The position numbers and the translations under genes are program-made. A DNA stretch of 29,424 nucleotides, taken from the NCBI GenBank assembly GCA_903908785.1, contig CAIVTL010000232.1, positions 1 through 29,424 on the forward strand. The letters run 5' to 3'. Each line of letters begins with the position of its first letter. Position 1 is the first letter of the stretch. The stretch is from Caldifarciminota bacterium (GTDB lineage Bacteria > Hydrothermota > Tepidihabitantia > Tepidihabitantales > Tepidihabitantaceae). The notes beneath the pieces were generated by a model that made no database searches, was not told the DNA's origin, and worked only from the letters and a program-made list of their open reading frames with translations. Below are positions 21,356 through 29,155 of this stretch, in pieces.

Positions 21356-22663
21356 TTACTTCGTAATCACGACTTTCTGACAGCTTACGGCTGACGGCTC
21401 ACGGCTTACGGCCCGGACGAAGTACACGCCCGGGCTGAGCCTGCTCACGTCATTCGCGCCCGGCTTCAGGTCCAGCACCTTGCGGCCGGTGATGTCCAAC
21501 AGGGCGATTTCAGATTGCAGATTGGAGATTGCAGATTGCAGATTGAGGACGCCGCGGAGAATGGTGGCGATTGGTTGCACGTTGCGGGTTGCCGGAGGCT
21601 GCTCCGCGACGCCGGAGAGTTGGCCCCAGCGCTTGCGCGTCCATTCGGCCCGGAGTGCGAGTTCATTCGTGTCGGTCGTGTCAAAGGGCGTGCCGAAGAC
21701 CGCGAAGAGCAGGGTTTCCGCGGCCTGCGGCGCGATGTCGAACGGGCCGACAGAGAGCAGGTAGCGTTTGTCACTCGGGCCCAGCTCAATCGAGTCGAAC
21801 GGGTCGTACTGGCGCATAGGCCAGTCGTAGCCGGCAAGGGCCATGTACTGGTCGCCGTCGGTCTTGGGGTCGTTCGGCATGTGGAAGAGCTTGAATGCGG
21901 CGAGCGAATCCGAGTGCGGCCCTTTGAGCAGGCGGGTCGCTATCGCGCCGGAAGGTGTGTTGTCCTTGCTCCAGCAGAAGCCGGTGCTTGTGACCGTGAA
22001 AGTGTCTTCGCCAATTTGGAACCAGCGGTTGAGAACCAGCCCGGTGCGGTCATCGGCGGGGTTGCCGACGTCGGCGTCCGTTACCATGCCGGCATAGAGA
22101 CCGTGCAGGGTTTCGGGCTGCGGGTTATACATCTCGTACAGAAGGTAGAAGGCGTCCAGTGACAGAGATTCGTCAAAGGCGAACACCGTCAGGCAAAGGT
22201 CCAGGCCGATTGGCCGGCCCGGCGGCGTGTGGTATCTTACGTCAGAGTCGCAGCAGCAGGTCCAGAGTTCATGCGGGGCAAGTGCCGTGTCCGGGGCCAT
22301 GGGAAAGCGGTCCGGTGGCGGCGGCCAGTCGCCGGGGTACGAGTAGATGCGGTCTGCGCCGTTCCTCCAGCCCTGGCGCCAGTTCGCAGTGAGCATCGGA
22401 ACCAGCTCGGATGCGCCCGAGTTCGGGCTGTATCCGACTGTGACGAGTGTATCCGGCTCGACGATGGTCCCGCACCAGAACCCGGCGCCGAAGACGTAGG
22501 CCGTGTCGTGCCAGAATCCCCCGGGCTGGCCGGCGGGGTTGAATCCCCACGGGCCGTAGTTCGAGAAGGAGCAGTCCCAGTTGCCCAGCTTGTCGAGCTT
22601 CACGTCGTATATTGCCGGCGCCAGGGCCGGCAGGAGCAGGACCAATACTACGAGCTTACGCAT
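21356..22663 (-). CDS. Secreted protein of unknown function with sorting domain, first gene of operon
   Basis: 435 residues from ATG 22663, chosen because GAGGAGG lies seven bases upstream and a signal peptide follows (M-R-K-L-V-V-L-V-L-L-L-P-A-L-A-P-A). The body is not recognised. It is rich in Trp, Asp and Pro, with a Cys triplet (W-T-C-C-C-D-S-D, about 155) and a G-Y-S-P-N-S-G-A-S-E-L-V-P region. From about residue 355 it carries the shared sorting domain (L-L-D-I-T-G-R-K-V-L-D-L, P-G-V-Y-F-V-R, K-V-V-I-T-K). It leads the four-gene operon, six bases before the next start. Its proximal heptamer segment uses a GATTGCA-type repeat, unlike its three neighbours. Confidence 0.78.
   Translation of the reverse strand: MRKLVVLVLLLPALAPAIYDVKLDKLGNWDCSFSNYGPWGFNPAGQPGGFWHDTAYVFGAGFWCGTIVEPDTLVTVGYSPNSGASELVPMLTANWRQGWRNGADRIYSYPGDWPPPPDRFPMAPDTALAPHELWTCCCDSDVRYHTPPGRPIGLDLCLTVFAFDESLSLDAFYLLYEMYNPQPETLHGLYAGMVTDADVGNPADDRTGLVLNRWFQIGEDTFTVTSTGFCWSKDNTPSGAIATRLLKGPHSDSLAAFKLFHMPNDPKTDGDQYMALAGYDWPMRQYDPFDSIELGPSDKRYLLSVGPFDIAPQAAETLLFAVFGTPFDTTDTNELALRAEWTRKRWGQLSGVAEQPPATRNVQPIATILRGVLNLQSAISNLQSEIALLDITGRKVLDLKPGANDVSRLSPGVYFVRAVSREPSAVSCQKVVITK
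21378..21412. repeat. Heptamer array (TNACRGC x5), distal site
   Basis: TGACAGC, TTACGGC, TGACGGC, TCACGGC, TTACGGC, coding A-V-S-R-E-P-S-A-V-S-C-Q. Confidence 0.92.
21506..21547. repeat. Heptamer array (GATTGCA x6), proximal site
   Basis: GATTTCA, GATTGCA, GATTGGA, GATTGCA, GATTGCA, GATTGAG: 42 bp, exactly 14 codons (L-N-L-Q-S-A-I-S-N-L-Q-S-E-I). Confidence 0.93.
21573..21593. repeat. Short heptamer array (GGTTGCN x3)
   Basis: GGTTGCA, CGTTGCG, GGTTGCC, in the linker before the sorting domain. Confidence 0.65.
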
Positions 22664-22680
22664 CTTTCCTCCTCTTGAAG

Positions 22681-22699
22681 GCGACCGGTTGCCGGTCGC
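22681..22699 (-). promoter_or_regulatory. 5'-terminal mRNA hairpin of the secreted-protein operon
   Basis: GCGACCGG, loop TTG, CCGGTCGC: a perfect 8-bp stem placed right after the predicted transcript start (about 22703) and before the Shine-Dalgarno. It could stabilise the mRNA. Confidence 0.5.
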
Positions 22700-22709
22700 A
22701 CCTGTATAT

Positions 22710-22738
22710 GTTATACGTTCGTTCGGGCTGGCTGTCAA
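22710..22738 (-). promoter_or_regulatory. Consensus promoter of the four-gene secreted-protein operon
   Basis: On the minus strand a perfect TTGACA (22738-22733), 17-bp spacer, TATAAC (22715-22710). Confidence 0.75.
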
Positions 22739-22786
22739 GCCGGCAAGCGGCCGGCCGCAAGCCGGAAGCTGTCAACCGTTGATGCA

Positions 22787-22814
22787 AGCTGTCGGCCGTC
22801 AGCCGTGAGCCGAG
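22787..22814. repeat. Heptamer array (AGCCGTN x4) in the divergent region
   Basis: AGCTGTC, GGCCGTC, AGCCGTG, AGCCGAG. It belongs to the same GCYGTN-type family as the signal-peptide array. The rest of 22740-22980 holds an inverted pair ATTTGGGA/TCCCAAAT (about 22816-22869) and CATTCGC/GCGAATG (22883-22902), but no gene that I can support. Confidence 0.7.
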
Positions 22815-22982
22815 CATTTGGGAGACGCCCTCGCGTCGGCTCGGCAGCGGTGAGTCGCGTGTTCCCAAATCCGCCCAATCGTCATTCGCCGAACCGCGAA
22901 TGAATCACCGTCTGAGCCAGATCGTTCGAGTTCGAGAGTCCGCACTCGTGCCGGGCAGGGTCGGACTCTTGAGCCGGACCTG

Positions 22983-23024
22983 TGTCAAGAAAAAGCTTGA
23001 CAGGTAACAGCCAAGGAGTAGATT
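22983..23024 (+). promoter_or_regulatory. Promoter with overlapping inverted repeat, for the rightward secreted genes
   Basis: TTGACA (22997-23002), 16 bp, TAGATT (23019-23024). The -35 is part of a perfect inverted repeat, TGTCAAG, AAAAAG, CTTGACA (22983-23002), which could be an operator. AGGAGG at 23038-23043 precedes the gene. Confidence 0.5.
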
Positions 23025-23051
23025 GTTGACGTTCACTAGGAGGTCTGGTAG

Positions 23052-24998
23052 ATGATGATGATGACCGATCTGCACGGAATCCACATCCCGAAAATCCAGG
23101 CCCTTCGGGCCGTGTTTGTGCTTGCCGTCGTTCTGAGCGCCGGCTCGCTTTTCGCCCGAGGCCGTACGTTCCAGCAAGCGGGCGGCGTGGTGGTCCGCGA
23201 CAGCACTTGGGCAATCGAGCAGACGGCCGCGCAAGATGGTTCCGGCGGCCACATAGCCGCCTGGTCTTCCTCAAGTGGCAACCACGAGGGTGCGCGAGCC
23301 CAGCGCGATACTCCTTGTTCGCCCCGCCCTTCCGATTCCGACAACGTGCGCAACAGGTCCGGCGCGGTCAACCTCAATTCTGTGCGCAGCGACAACAATC
23401 CGACGGAGATGCCCCGCGATTCTCATGACCTGCGCATCATCTTCGAGGCGACCTATCCCGGATTCGCGACAGGCTGGAATGATTCGGACTACGTATGGGG
23501 CGCGTGCCTTAGTGCTGGCGACGTGAATGGCGACGGCTTCTCGGACCTGCTTGTGGGCACGCTGCCAAACATCACCGTGGGAGCAGTAGATACTCCACCC
23601 TACTGCGTCGTGCTCTACTTTGGTGGGCCGCAAATGGACACGATTCCTGACTTGATTATCACGAGGCCTGTGACATCCGACAGACAGGCATTCGGCAGGG
23701 CCGTATTGCTTGCAGACGTGAACGGCGACGGATATGACGATATCCTCGTCGGAGCCCCCGGGGCAGGCGACACGGTGAACGTTGGGGAGGTGGACATCTA
23801 CCTTGGAGGTCCCACGCCCGACACGACGGTGGACTACGTTATTCGAGGACACCCGTGGCAATCCGGACAGGGCGCGCGGCTTAGCTTGGGCCACCCTCTT
23901 GCGAAAGGCGACGTCAACGGGGACGGATATGACGACTTGATTACCTCTGTCGGAACGCAGTATCCCAGATGGGCCCGTGTTGAGATGACCTACGGTGGGC
24001 CGGGTTTCGACACCGTACCGGACCTTTTCATCTGGAATCCGAGTTCCACATCCCGCAACTTCGGGACATTCCTCTGGCAGTGTGGTGATGTCAATGGCGA
24101 CGATTGCGGGGACTTGGTCGCGTCGGGGCCAGCCCCTCAATTGCTCTCGCTGTTTTTCGGGGGACAGCCACCGGACACAATCATGGACTGGACGGGACCT
24201 GATTACAATATCTCGGCCTACGACGCAAGCGCGACACAGGACTTCAACGCGGACGGACGCGACGACATCGTGGTGTCCGACCCTCTGTACAACGGGGACA
24301 TGGGCTGTGCCGAAGTCTTCCTGGGGGGAGATTCGCTTTCCACAACGCCCGCATATCGCATGGTGGGGCCTTACCGGAACTGCTTCGGACAGAGCGTCTG
24401 TGGAGGCCGTTTCCTAGGGCATTCCAGGCAGGACATCGCGGTCGGCATGTCCTCGTACTCCGGTCAGCCCAACGGAGTCTATGTCTACCAGGGCGGACCA
24501 AGTCCTGATACGACGGCAGATGCGTGGATACACGTGCCAGTGTCCGAGGCCATGCTGTTCGCATACCTCGTCCGCAATGCAGGCGATGTTGACGGCGACG
24601 GGCGCGACGAAATCGCCTGCTCCAACTACCCGGATATTGAGCGGCAAAGGGTCTGGATACTCGACTACACGGGCGCCGGAATCGAGTCCCCCCGCACGGA
24701 GCGACCCGCGCAGGGCATGATTCGCGTCATTCCTGCAAACAACCCGTGCGTCGGCGAGTGCCGAATCGAGGTGAGTGGCTGTCAAGGACCGGTTTGGGCA
24801 TCGGTGTACGACTTGAACGGTAGGAGAGTGCGCTGTCTGACCTCGCCGCAATCCGTGGCCGGCAAGGCCACTCTGCACTGGGATTGTAGGACCGACGCGG
24901 GCTCATTGGTGGCGTCCGGCGCGTACCACGTGGAAGTCACGTGCGGGGGACGTACGGCGGGCACGTCGGTTGTCGTTCTGTTGCCACGGAGCCCGTGA
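23052..24998 (+). CDS. Secreted FG-GAP (integrin-alpha-like) repeat protein with FlgD-like C-terminal domain
   Basis: 648 residues. Four consecutive ATGs open the gene; the first sits eight bases after AGGAGG. The signal segment A-V-F-V-L-A-V-V-L-S-A-G-S-L-F-A follows a basic stretch. About residues 150-540 hold at least six FG-GAP/VCBS units with calcium-binding loops: D-V-N-G-D-G-F-S-D, D-V-N-G-D-G-Y-D-D (twice), D-V-N-G-D-D-C-G-D, D-F-N-A-D-G-R-D-D, D-V-D-G-D-G-R-D-E. From about 555 to the end lies a FlgD-Ig-like domain (V-Y-D-L-N-G-R-R-V, L-H-W-D-C-R-T-D-A-G, S-G-A-Y-H-V-E-V), a common sorting or anchoring tail in these phyla. It was probably a surface beta-propeller. It is co-oriented with the next gene, 88 bases away. 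Confidence 0.87.
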   Translation: MMMMTDLHGIHIPKIQALRAVFVLAVVLSAGSLFARGRTFQQAGGVVVRDSTWAIEQTAAQDGSGGHIAAWSSSSGNHEGARAQRDTPCSPRPSDSDNVRNRSGAVNLNSVRSDNNPTEMPRDSHDLRIIFEATYPGFATGWNDSDYVWGACLSAGDVNGDGFSDLLVGTLPNITVGAVDTPPYCVVLYFGGPQMDTIPDLIITRPVTSDRQAFGRAVLLADVNGDGYDDILVGAPGAGDTVNVGEVDIYLGGPTPDTTVDYVIRGHPWQSGQGARLSLGHPLAKGDVNGDGYDDLITSVGTQYPRWARVEMTYGGPGFDTVPDLFIWNPSSTSRNFGTFLWQCGDVNGDDCGDLVASGPAPQLLSLFFGGQPPDTIMDWTGPDYNISAYDASATQDFNADGRDDIVVSDPLYNGDMGCAEVFLGGDSLSTTPAYRMVGPYRNCFGQSVCGGRFLGHSRQDIAVGMSSYSGQPNGVYVYQGGPSPDTTADAWIHVPVSEAMLFAYLVRNAGDVDGDGRDEIACSNYPDIERQRVWILDYTGAGIESPRTERPAQGMIRVIPANNPCVGECRIEVSGCQGPVWASVYDLNGRRVRCLTSPQSVAGKATLHWDCRTDAGSLVASGAYHVEVTCGGRTAGTSVVVLLPRSP

Positions 24999-25085
24999 CC
25001 ACCGTGAAAGGAGGCGTTCGCAGAAGAACAACCGGGGCCGATTAGCAGAGGAATGACCGACAATTTCGCGTCTGAGGAGAACGAG

Positions 25086-28000
25086 ATGAGACAAAGAAGA
25101 ATCTGGTTGCTGTTGGCACTGCTGGCCGTGGCCGCCCCGGCAGCCATAGGACCGTATCCGTATTGGATACAGCAGAGACATGTCGCGGGTGAGACGCTGA
25201 ACGCCGTTTACAAGACCGACGATTGGTACGGTGGCCCAGACGTCGAGGTTTGGGCGGTCGGGAATCACGGCTTGGTTCTGCATACCACGGATGGCGGCCT
25301 GACTTGGCCGTCAGCGAACCTGGGGTCGGGCTGGGACCTCACCGACATACACTTCACACACTTAGAGCATGAGTACAACCCCGGCCTTCCGGTCATCGGG
25401 TGGATTACCGGGTACGACCGACAGACGCTTGCGCCTGTGCTGTTCAGGTCGTCTGACCTCGGTGCTACCTGGCACGACTGGATGACCCACGTCCCAGATG
25501 ATTTCAGGTGGTCCCCACGCGGGGCGACGCCGTTCATGCGGGTGATGACTACGGGCGGGCAGTGGCAGGACAATATCCACGGCTACATTGGCTGCGGCAA
25601 CGGGGACGTTCTACACACTGATAACAACGGAGACGATTGGTATGAGCCGGACGATCCTCCGTTCCCGAGAGACCCCGTGTGGCCTGACGTGGACTACTTC
25701 CAATGGGTAACCGGCTGTGATGTTTGGGACGCCAATGCTGCGGTTGGGCTCGAGGGGCACATGGACCCGAACTACCTTGCGTGTTGCGGAGACCAGCGGG
25801 GGCCAGTGTCTTTCACGAGTGACCCGCTGCAGCAGGATTGGGGTGTGTTCGACCCGAGCGGGTCTCACTTCGCCATGACTGGAATTACTTCCATATCCGG
25901 CCAAGTCGCAGGTGGATACTCGATCGGAGCGATGCATCTCTGCGGGACCGACGCGAAGCTGTACTATTTCTGGAATACCGACCCCAACTGGAACCCACAC
26001 ACATGGCAGTATGGCCAGCCGGGCGTCGGACTACCCACGAGCGTCTGGTTCAGCGCTAACGCCACCTTCCGAAACCACGATCCGGTGAGGAAACTTCGTC
26101 CCTCTCTGAACGTGGCAAGTTCTGGTGTCAAGCTGAAGTACGATACCTACAATGGGGACAATGCGTGGTGGGAATGGCCCTATCACTGCTACTCTTCTGC
26201 ATACTACGACCTGCGTGATGTTTCGTATTCAGAGTGCGACGCGCGAGAGGCAAGAGCATTCGACCCGGTGTGGACGGTAGGAACGAACGGTGTGATTCTG
26301 AAGCGCATTGCCAGCGAGCTCATCGATGTGTGCTTTGTAACTGCTCAGGGTCAAACGTCCGCGGTGAAATTCCATGCCTTGTTTCAAACCACAAGCCACA
26401 CGGACCACGTCTACGTATACCGGGGCCCTTCTGAAGACGGCCCTTGGGAGTTGAAGCACACCGAGGATGTACCTGGACAGCACCCGGACAACTGGCAGTT
26501 CGATTGGTACGACTATGGAGTGAGGTACTCCATACCGTACTTCTATAAGATCTGCGTCAACGAGGCTCCAGCGTATCAGCCGAGGATCGTTGTGTCGGCG
26601 ATTCCGTCAGGGTTGCCCATTCCTCAGTTTCCCACCGCCCCGACGAATCTCGCTCTGGCAGACGTCCCGGCCGACAATGGTTGGAGCGTGCAACTTACAT
26701 GGAATGCGCCGCCATCGACGTGGTGCTTGGTGTACCGGAAGAATCTCGATCTGACGCCCACACAGCCAGCCGACTACTTCGATTATGTAGGCGCGAGCAC
26801 CAGCGGTTCTCTCTGTGACATAAATGCCATGCCCGATATACACTATTCCTATCGCGTGCGGGCATACGACGGGGACGCCGACGCGGCATCTGCGCCGATC
26901 CAGCAGGACGGCTCTAGCCACGACAACGTGCCACCGCCGCAACCGGCCGGGCTTGCCGTCGCGTATCTGCCGGAGTTCGATGCGGTGTCAACCAAATGGC
27001 ATGTGCTGGAGGATGACCCGCAATTCGGGAGCGTCAACACCATTGGCGGATACCAAGTGAACGCGTCTCTGAACCCGTTTCCGATAGCCCAGGATTTGAA
27101 CGAGGGGCCGATCCTCTTTCCGGCCAGGATGTTCGCAGTGAACCCGGGATGGCGCGGCCACACAACTTGGTGGTACGTCAGAGGAACGGACCGGAGTCAA
27201 AACCTCGGTCCGTACTCAGACGGGGTGGCCATCAACATACCGTCGAACCCGTCATCGAACAACTCGCAGGCCACTGGGCCGAATACCGGCCCGCGACTGG
27301 CCCGTGACCCAGGCGGAGTTCGCAGCTACGTGGCATACCAAGCCTACGGTAGGGTTATGCAGGCGTCGTCGCCTGACTGGGGTTTGACCTGGGACGCGCT
27401 GCGGACGGTCGATTTGGGCGGCGCGTCGGCGATTCGCCCCAGCCAGCCAGGACTACCCATCGAGACCTACGTACGGGACAATGCGGTCTGGGGTGCGGTC
27501 ATGTCGCTTCCGGGACGCTGGAAGCACGTGCTGCTCTATCAGGCTGATTCCTTCCACAGGGTCTGTCCACCTGCATTGGCGGTCCCGCCGCCGCCGCCAA
27601 CTTCATCTCGCGTCTACGGCTTCGCCGCCTTTGCGGTCTTGGACGTCGGCGCAGGCACAATTCAGGACTGGGTAGCCAAGTTCGATTCTGGGCAGGTGTT
27701 CGTCCAGCCCGTCCCTGGGGCCGGGGGCGCAGCCGCGGACAGCTTTGTCAGCATCGCTTGCACGCCGGGCGATGCGGTACATCTGGTCTGGCAGAGCGGA
27801 CAGGCAGTCAGGTACAGCACCGCACTTATCCCTCCTTCCCTGTGGGGGCCCATGCCGTTCTCTCCGGCCTGGCAAGTGTCAACCGCTCCCGCACGCCATC
27901 CGTCGACCGAGGCATTCGGTGACTTGGTCTGGACTGCGTGGTGCGATGTGCAGACCAACACGGTCGTACGAAGCAATCACTTCACGTGGGCCATTTGGAG

Positions 28001-29051
28001 CGCCTGGAGTGCGCCCGTGCCGCTCAGCCCCCCTGGAATTGCGGCCGACTACCCGTCGTGCACGAAGAATGGAATCGCTGCTTGGCAACAGGCAAACCTG
28101 AGCGGCAAGCAGGAGATATGGGCGAACTGGACAGGGTTGCCGATGCCCGTCAGCGCGATGCCTGATTCCAACAACAAGTACCCGCACGCTGACGCTGTCG
28201 TGGAGCCGAATGGACTGGGCATCCCTGTCGTAACGTCGTTGTGTTGCGCATGGACGGAGGAAGTCGTGCCTGACTCTCTGTACCAGGTCAGGTTGCGCTC
28301 CGTACCGCTGCAGGACAAGTTGGTCTATTCCGAACCGGCATTCTCCGCCTTTTGCGGCGAGTCGGTCCCGTCGCCGTACTGCAAGCGACGCACAGGGCGG
28401 GGCAACAGGCTTGGTCATGCATTCGACATCTCCACGGACTCTCTGTCGTTCCAGATCGCTACCTTGGACAGACGCTACGGCTACATTGCAGAGCTTGTCT
28501 GCATCCACGACCGAGTTGGCAACTTCGAGCAGATAGTGCGTGCCAACGGAGTGGCTGTCGGCCGGGTTCGGTTTGGTTCTGCGCGCTGTGAGACGCTTCG
28601 CGTCGTGATCCCGCATGCCCTGTATGCAGCCGATGGGTCGCTGAAGGTTGCGCTGCAGAGGCTCACCGGTGAGTACGCGGCGTCTGTCACGCTGAAGCTC
28701 TACGCGTTCGAGGTCGCGAGCGGCAGCCAAGGAAGCGGGCAGGAAGTCAGCTACGAGTCGCCGCTCGGGTTTGTCGCGACGCGCCTCGTCTCCTGCGGAC
28801 CTAACCCGGTACGCGGACAGCTTCGACTGCAGTTGGATGCGTCCGGTCAGGACTTCGTGCACGTGGAGGTAGTAGACGCGACCGGCCGCACCGTCAAAGA
28901 CCTCGCTCACGGAGTATACCCGCGGGGTAGACACAACCTGACTTGGAACTTGCGCGACGAACTCGGGCGAAGGGTACCAAGCGGTGTCTACTTCTGTACA
29001 ATGGACGCCGGCTCCAAACGTACCTCTCGAAAGGTGGTTCTGACCGACTAA
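25086..29051 (+). CDS. Giant secreted protein: Ycf48-like/BNR repeats, FN3 and FlgD-like tail
   Basis: 1321 residues from ATG 25086, chosen for GAGGAG six bases upstream and the signal peptide M-R-Q-R-R-I-W-L-L-L-A-L-L-A-V-A-A-P-A-A; an ATG at 25053 is less likely. Residues about 30-420 carry Ycf48-like/BNR units (A-V-G-N-H-G-L-V-L-H-T-T-D-G-G-L-T-W; V-G-T-N-G-V-I-L-K). About 512-610 resemble a fibronectin type III domain (A-P-T-N-L-A-L, V-Q-L-T-W-N-A-P, Y-S-Y-R-V-R-A-Y-D). About 720-1050 look like a second sialidase-type propeller. The end (about 1227-1321) is FlgD-Ig-like: V-D-A-T-G-R-T-V, L-T-W-N-L-R-D-E-L-G-R-R-V-P-S-G-V-Y-F, K-V-V-L-T-D. It is extracellular or surface-bound; ligand unknown. 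Confidence 0.87.
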   Translation: MRQRRIWLLLALLAVAAPAAIGPYPYWIQQRHVAGETLNAVYKTDDWYGGPDVEVWAVGNHGLVLHTTDGGLTWPSANLGSGWDLTDIHFTHLEHEYNPGLPVIGWITGYDRQTLAPVLFRSSDLGATWHDWMTHVPDDFRWSPRGATPFMRVMTTGGQWQDNIHGYIGCGNGDVLHTDNNGDDWYEPDDPPFPRDPVWPDVDYFQWVTGCDVWDANAAVGLEGHMDPNYLACCGDQRGPVSFTSDPLQQDWGVFDPSGSHFAMTGITSISGQVAGGYSIGAMHLCGTDAKLYYFWNTDPNWNPHTWQYGQPGVGLPTSVWFSANATFRNHDPVRKLRPSLNVASSGVKLKYDTYNGDNAWWEWPYHCYSSAYYDLRDVSYSECDAREARAFDPVWTVGTNGVILKRIASELIDVCFVTAQGQTSAVKFHALFQTTSHTDHVYVYRGPSEDGPWELKHTEDVPGQHPDNWQFDWYDYGVRYSIPYFYKICVNEAPAYQPRIVVSAIPSGLPIPQFPTAPTNLALADVPADNGWSVQLTWNAPPSTWCLVYRKNLDLTPTQPADYFDYVGASTSGSLCDINAMPDIHYSYRVRAYDGDADAASAPIQQDGSSHDNVPPPQPAGLAVAYLPEFDAVSTKWHVLEDDPQFGSVNTIGGYQVNASLNPFPIAQDLNEGPILFPARMFAVNPGWRGHTTWWYVRGTDRSQNLGPYSDGVAINIPSNPSSNNSQATGPNTGPRLARDPGGVRSYVAYQAYGRVMQASSPDWGLTWDALRTVDLGGASAIRPSQPGLPIETYVRDNAVWGAVMSLPGRWKHVLLYQADSFHRVCPPALAVPPPPPTSSRVYGFAAFAVLDVGAGTIQDWVAKFDSGQVFVQPVPGAGGAAADSFVSIACTPGDAVHLVWQSGQAVRYSTALIPPSLWGPMPFSPAWQVSTAPARHPSTEAFGDLVWTAWCDVQTNTVVRSNHFTWAIWSAWSAPVPLSPPGIAADYPSCTKNGIAAWQQANLSGKQEIWANWTGLPMPVSAMPDSNNKYPHADAVVEPNGLGIPVVTSLCCAWTEEVVPDSLYQVRLRSVPLQDKLVYSEPAFSAFCGESVPSPYCKRRTGRGNRLGHAFDISTDSLSFQIATLDRRYGYIAELVCIHDRVGNFEQIVRANGVAVGRVRFGSARCETLRVVIPHALYAADGSLKVALQRLTGEYAASVTLKLYAFEVASGSQGSGQEVSYESPLGFVATRLVSCGPNPVRGQLRLQLDASGQDFVHVEVVDATGRTVKDLAHGVYPRGRHNLTWNLRDELGRRVPSGVYFCTMDAGSKRTSRKVVLTD

Positions 29052-29070
29052 CCTCCCGAACCTCAGACCT

Positions 29071-29102
29071 GAAGGCTGCCCGCGTCCCCGCGGGCAGCCT
29101 TC
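29071..29102. terminator. Perfect 14-bp hairpin terminator
   Basis: GAAGGCTGCCCGCG, loop TCCC, CGCGGGCAGCCTTC, 20 bases after the stop of the giant secreted protein gene. It has no long T-run on either side and could act on both strands. Confidence 0.75.
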
Positions 29103-29155
29103 ATTCACGCTGCGAAAACAGGCAGTTGAGCCGAGGGCGAGGCTTCGGACACGGT

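Noticed and set aside
16017..22814. CRISPR array or IS element as explanation of the repeats
   Set aside because: Units are 7 bp, directly adjacent, without spacers; no cas gene, transposase or target-site duplication is visible.
27879..29108. Long minus-strand open frame antisense to the giant secreted protein
   Set aside because: The plus-strand gene has a signal peptide, repeats, FN3 and a C-terminal domain; the antisense product looks unlike a protein, with no motif, and is expected from the codon bias.
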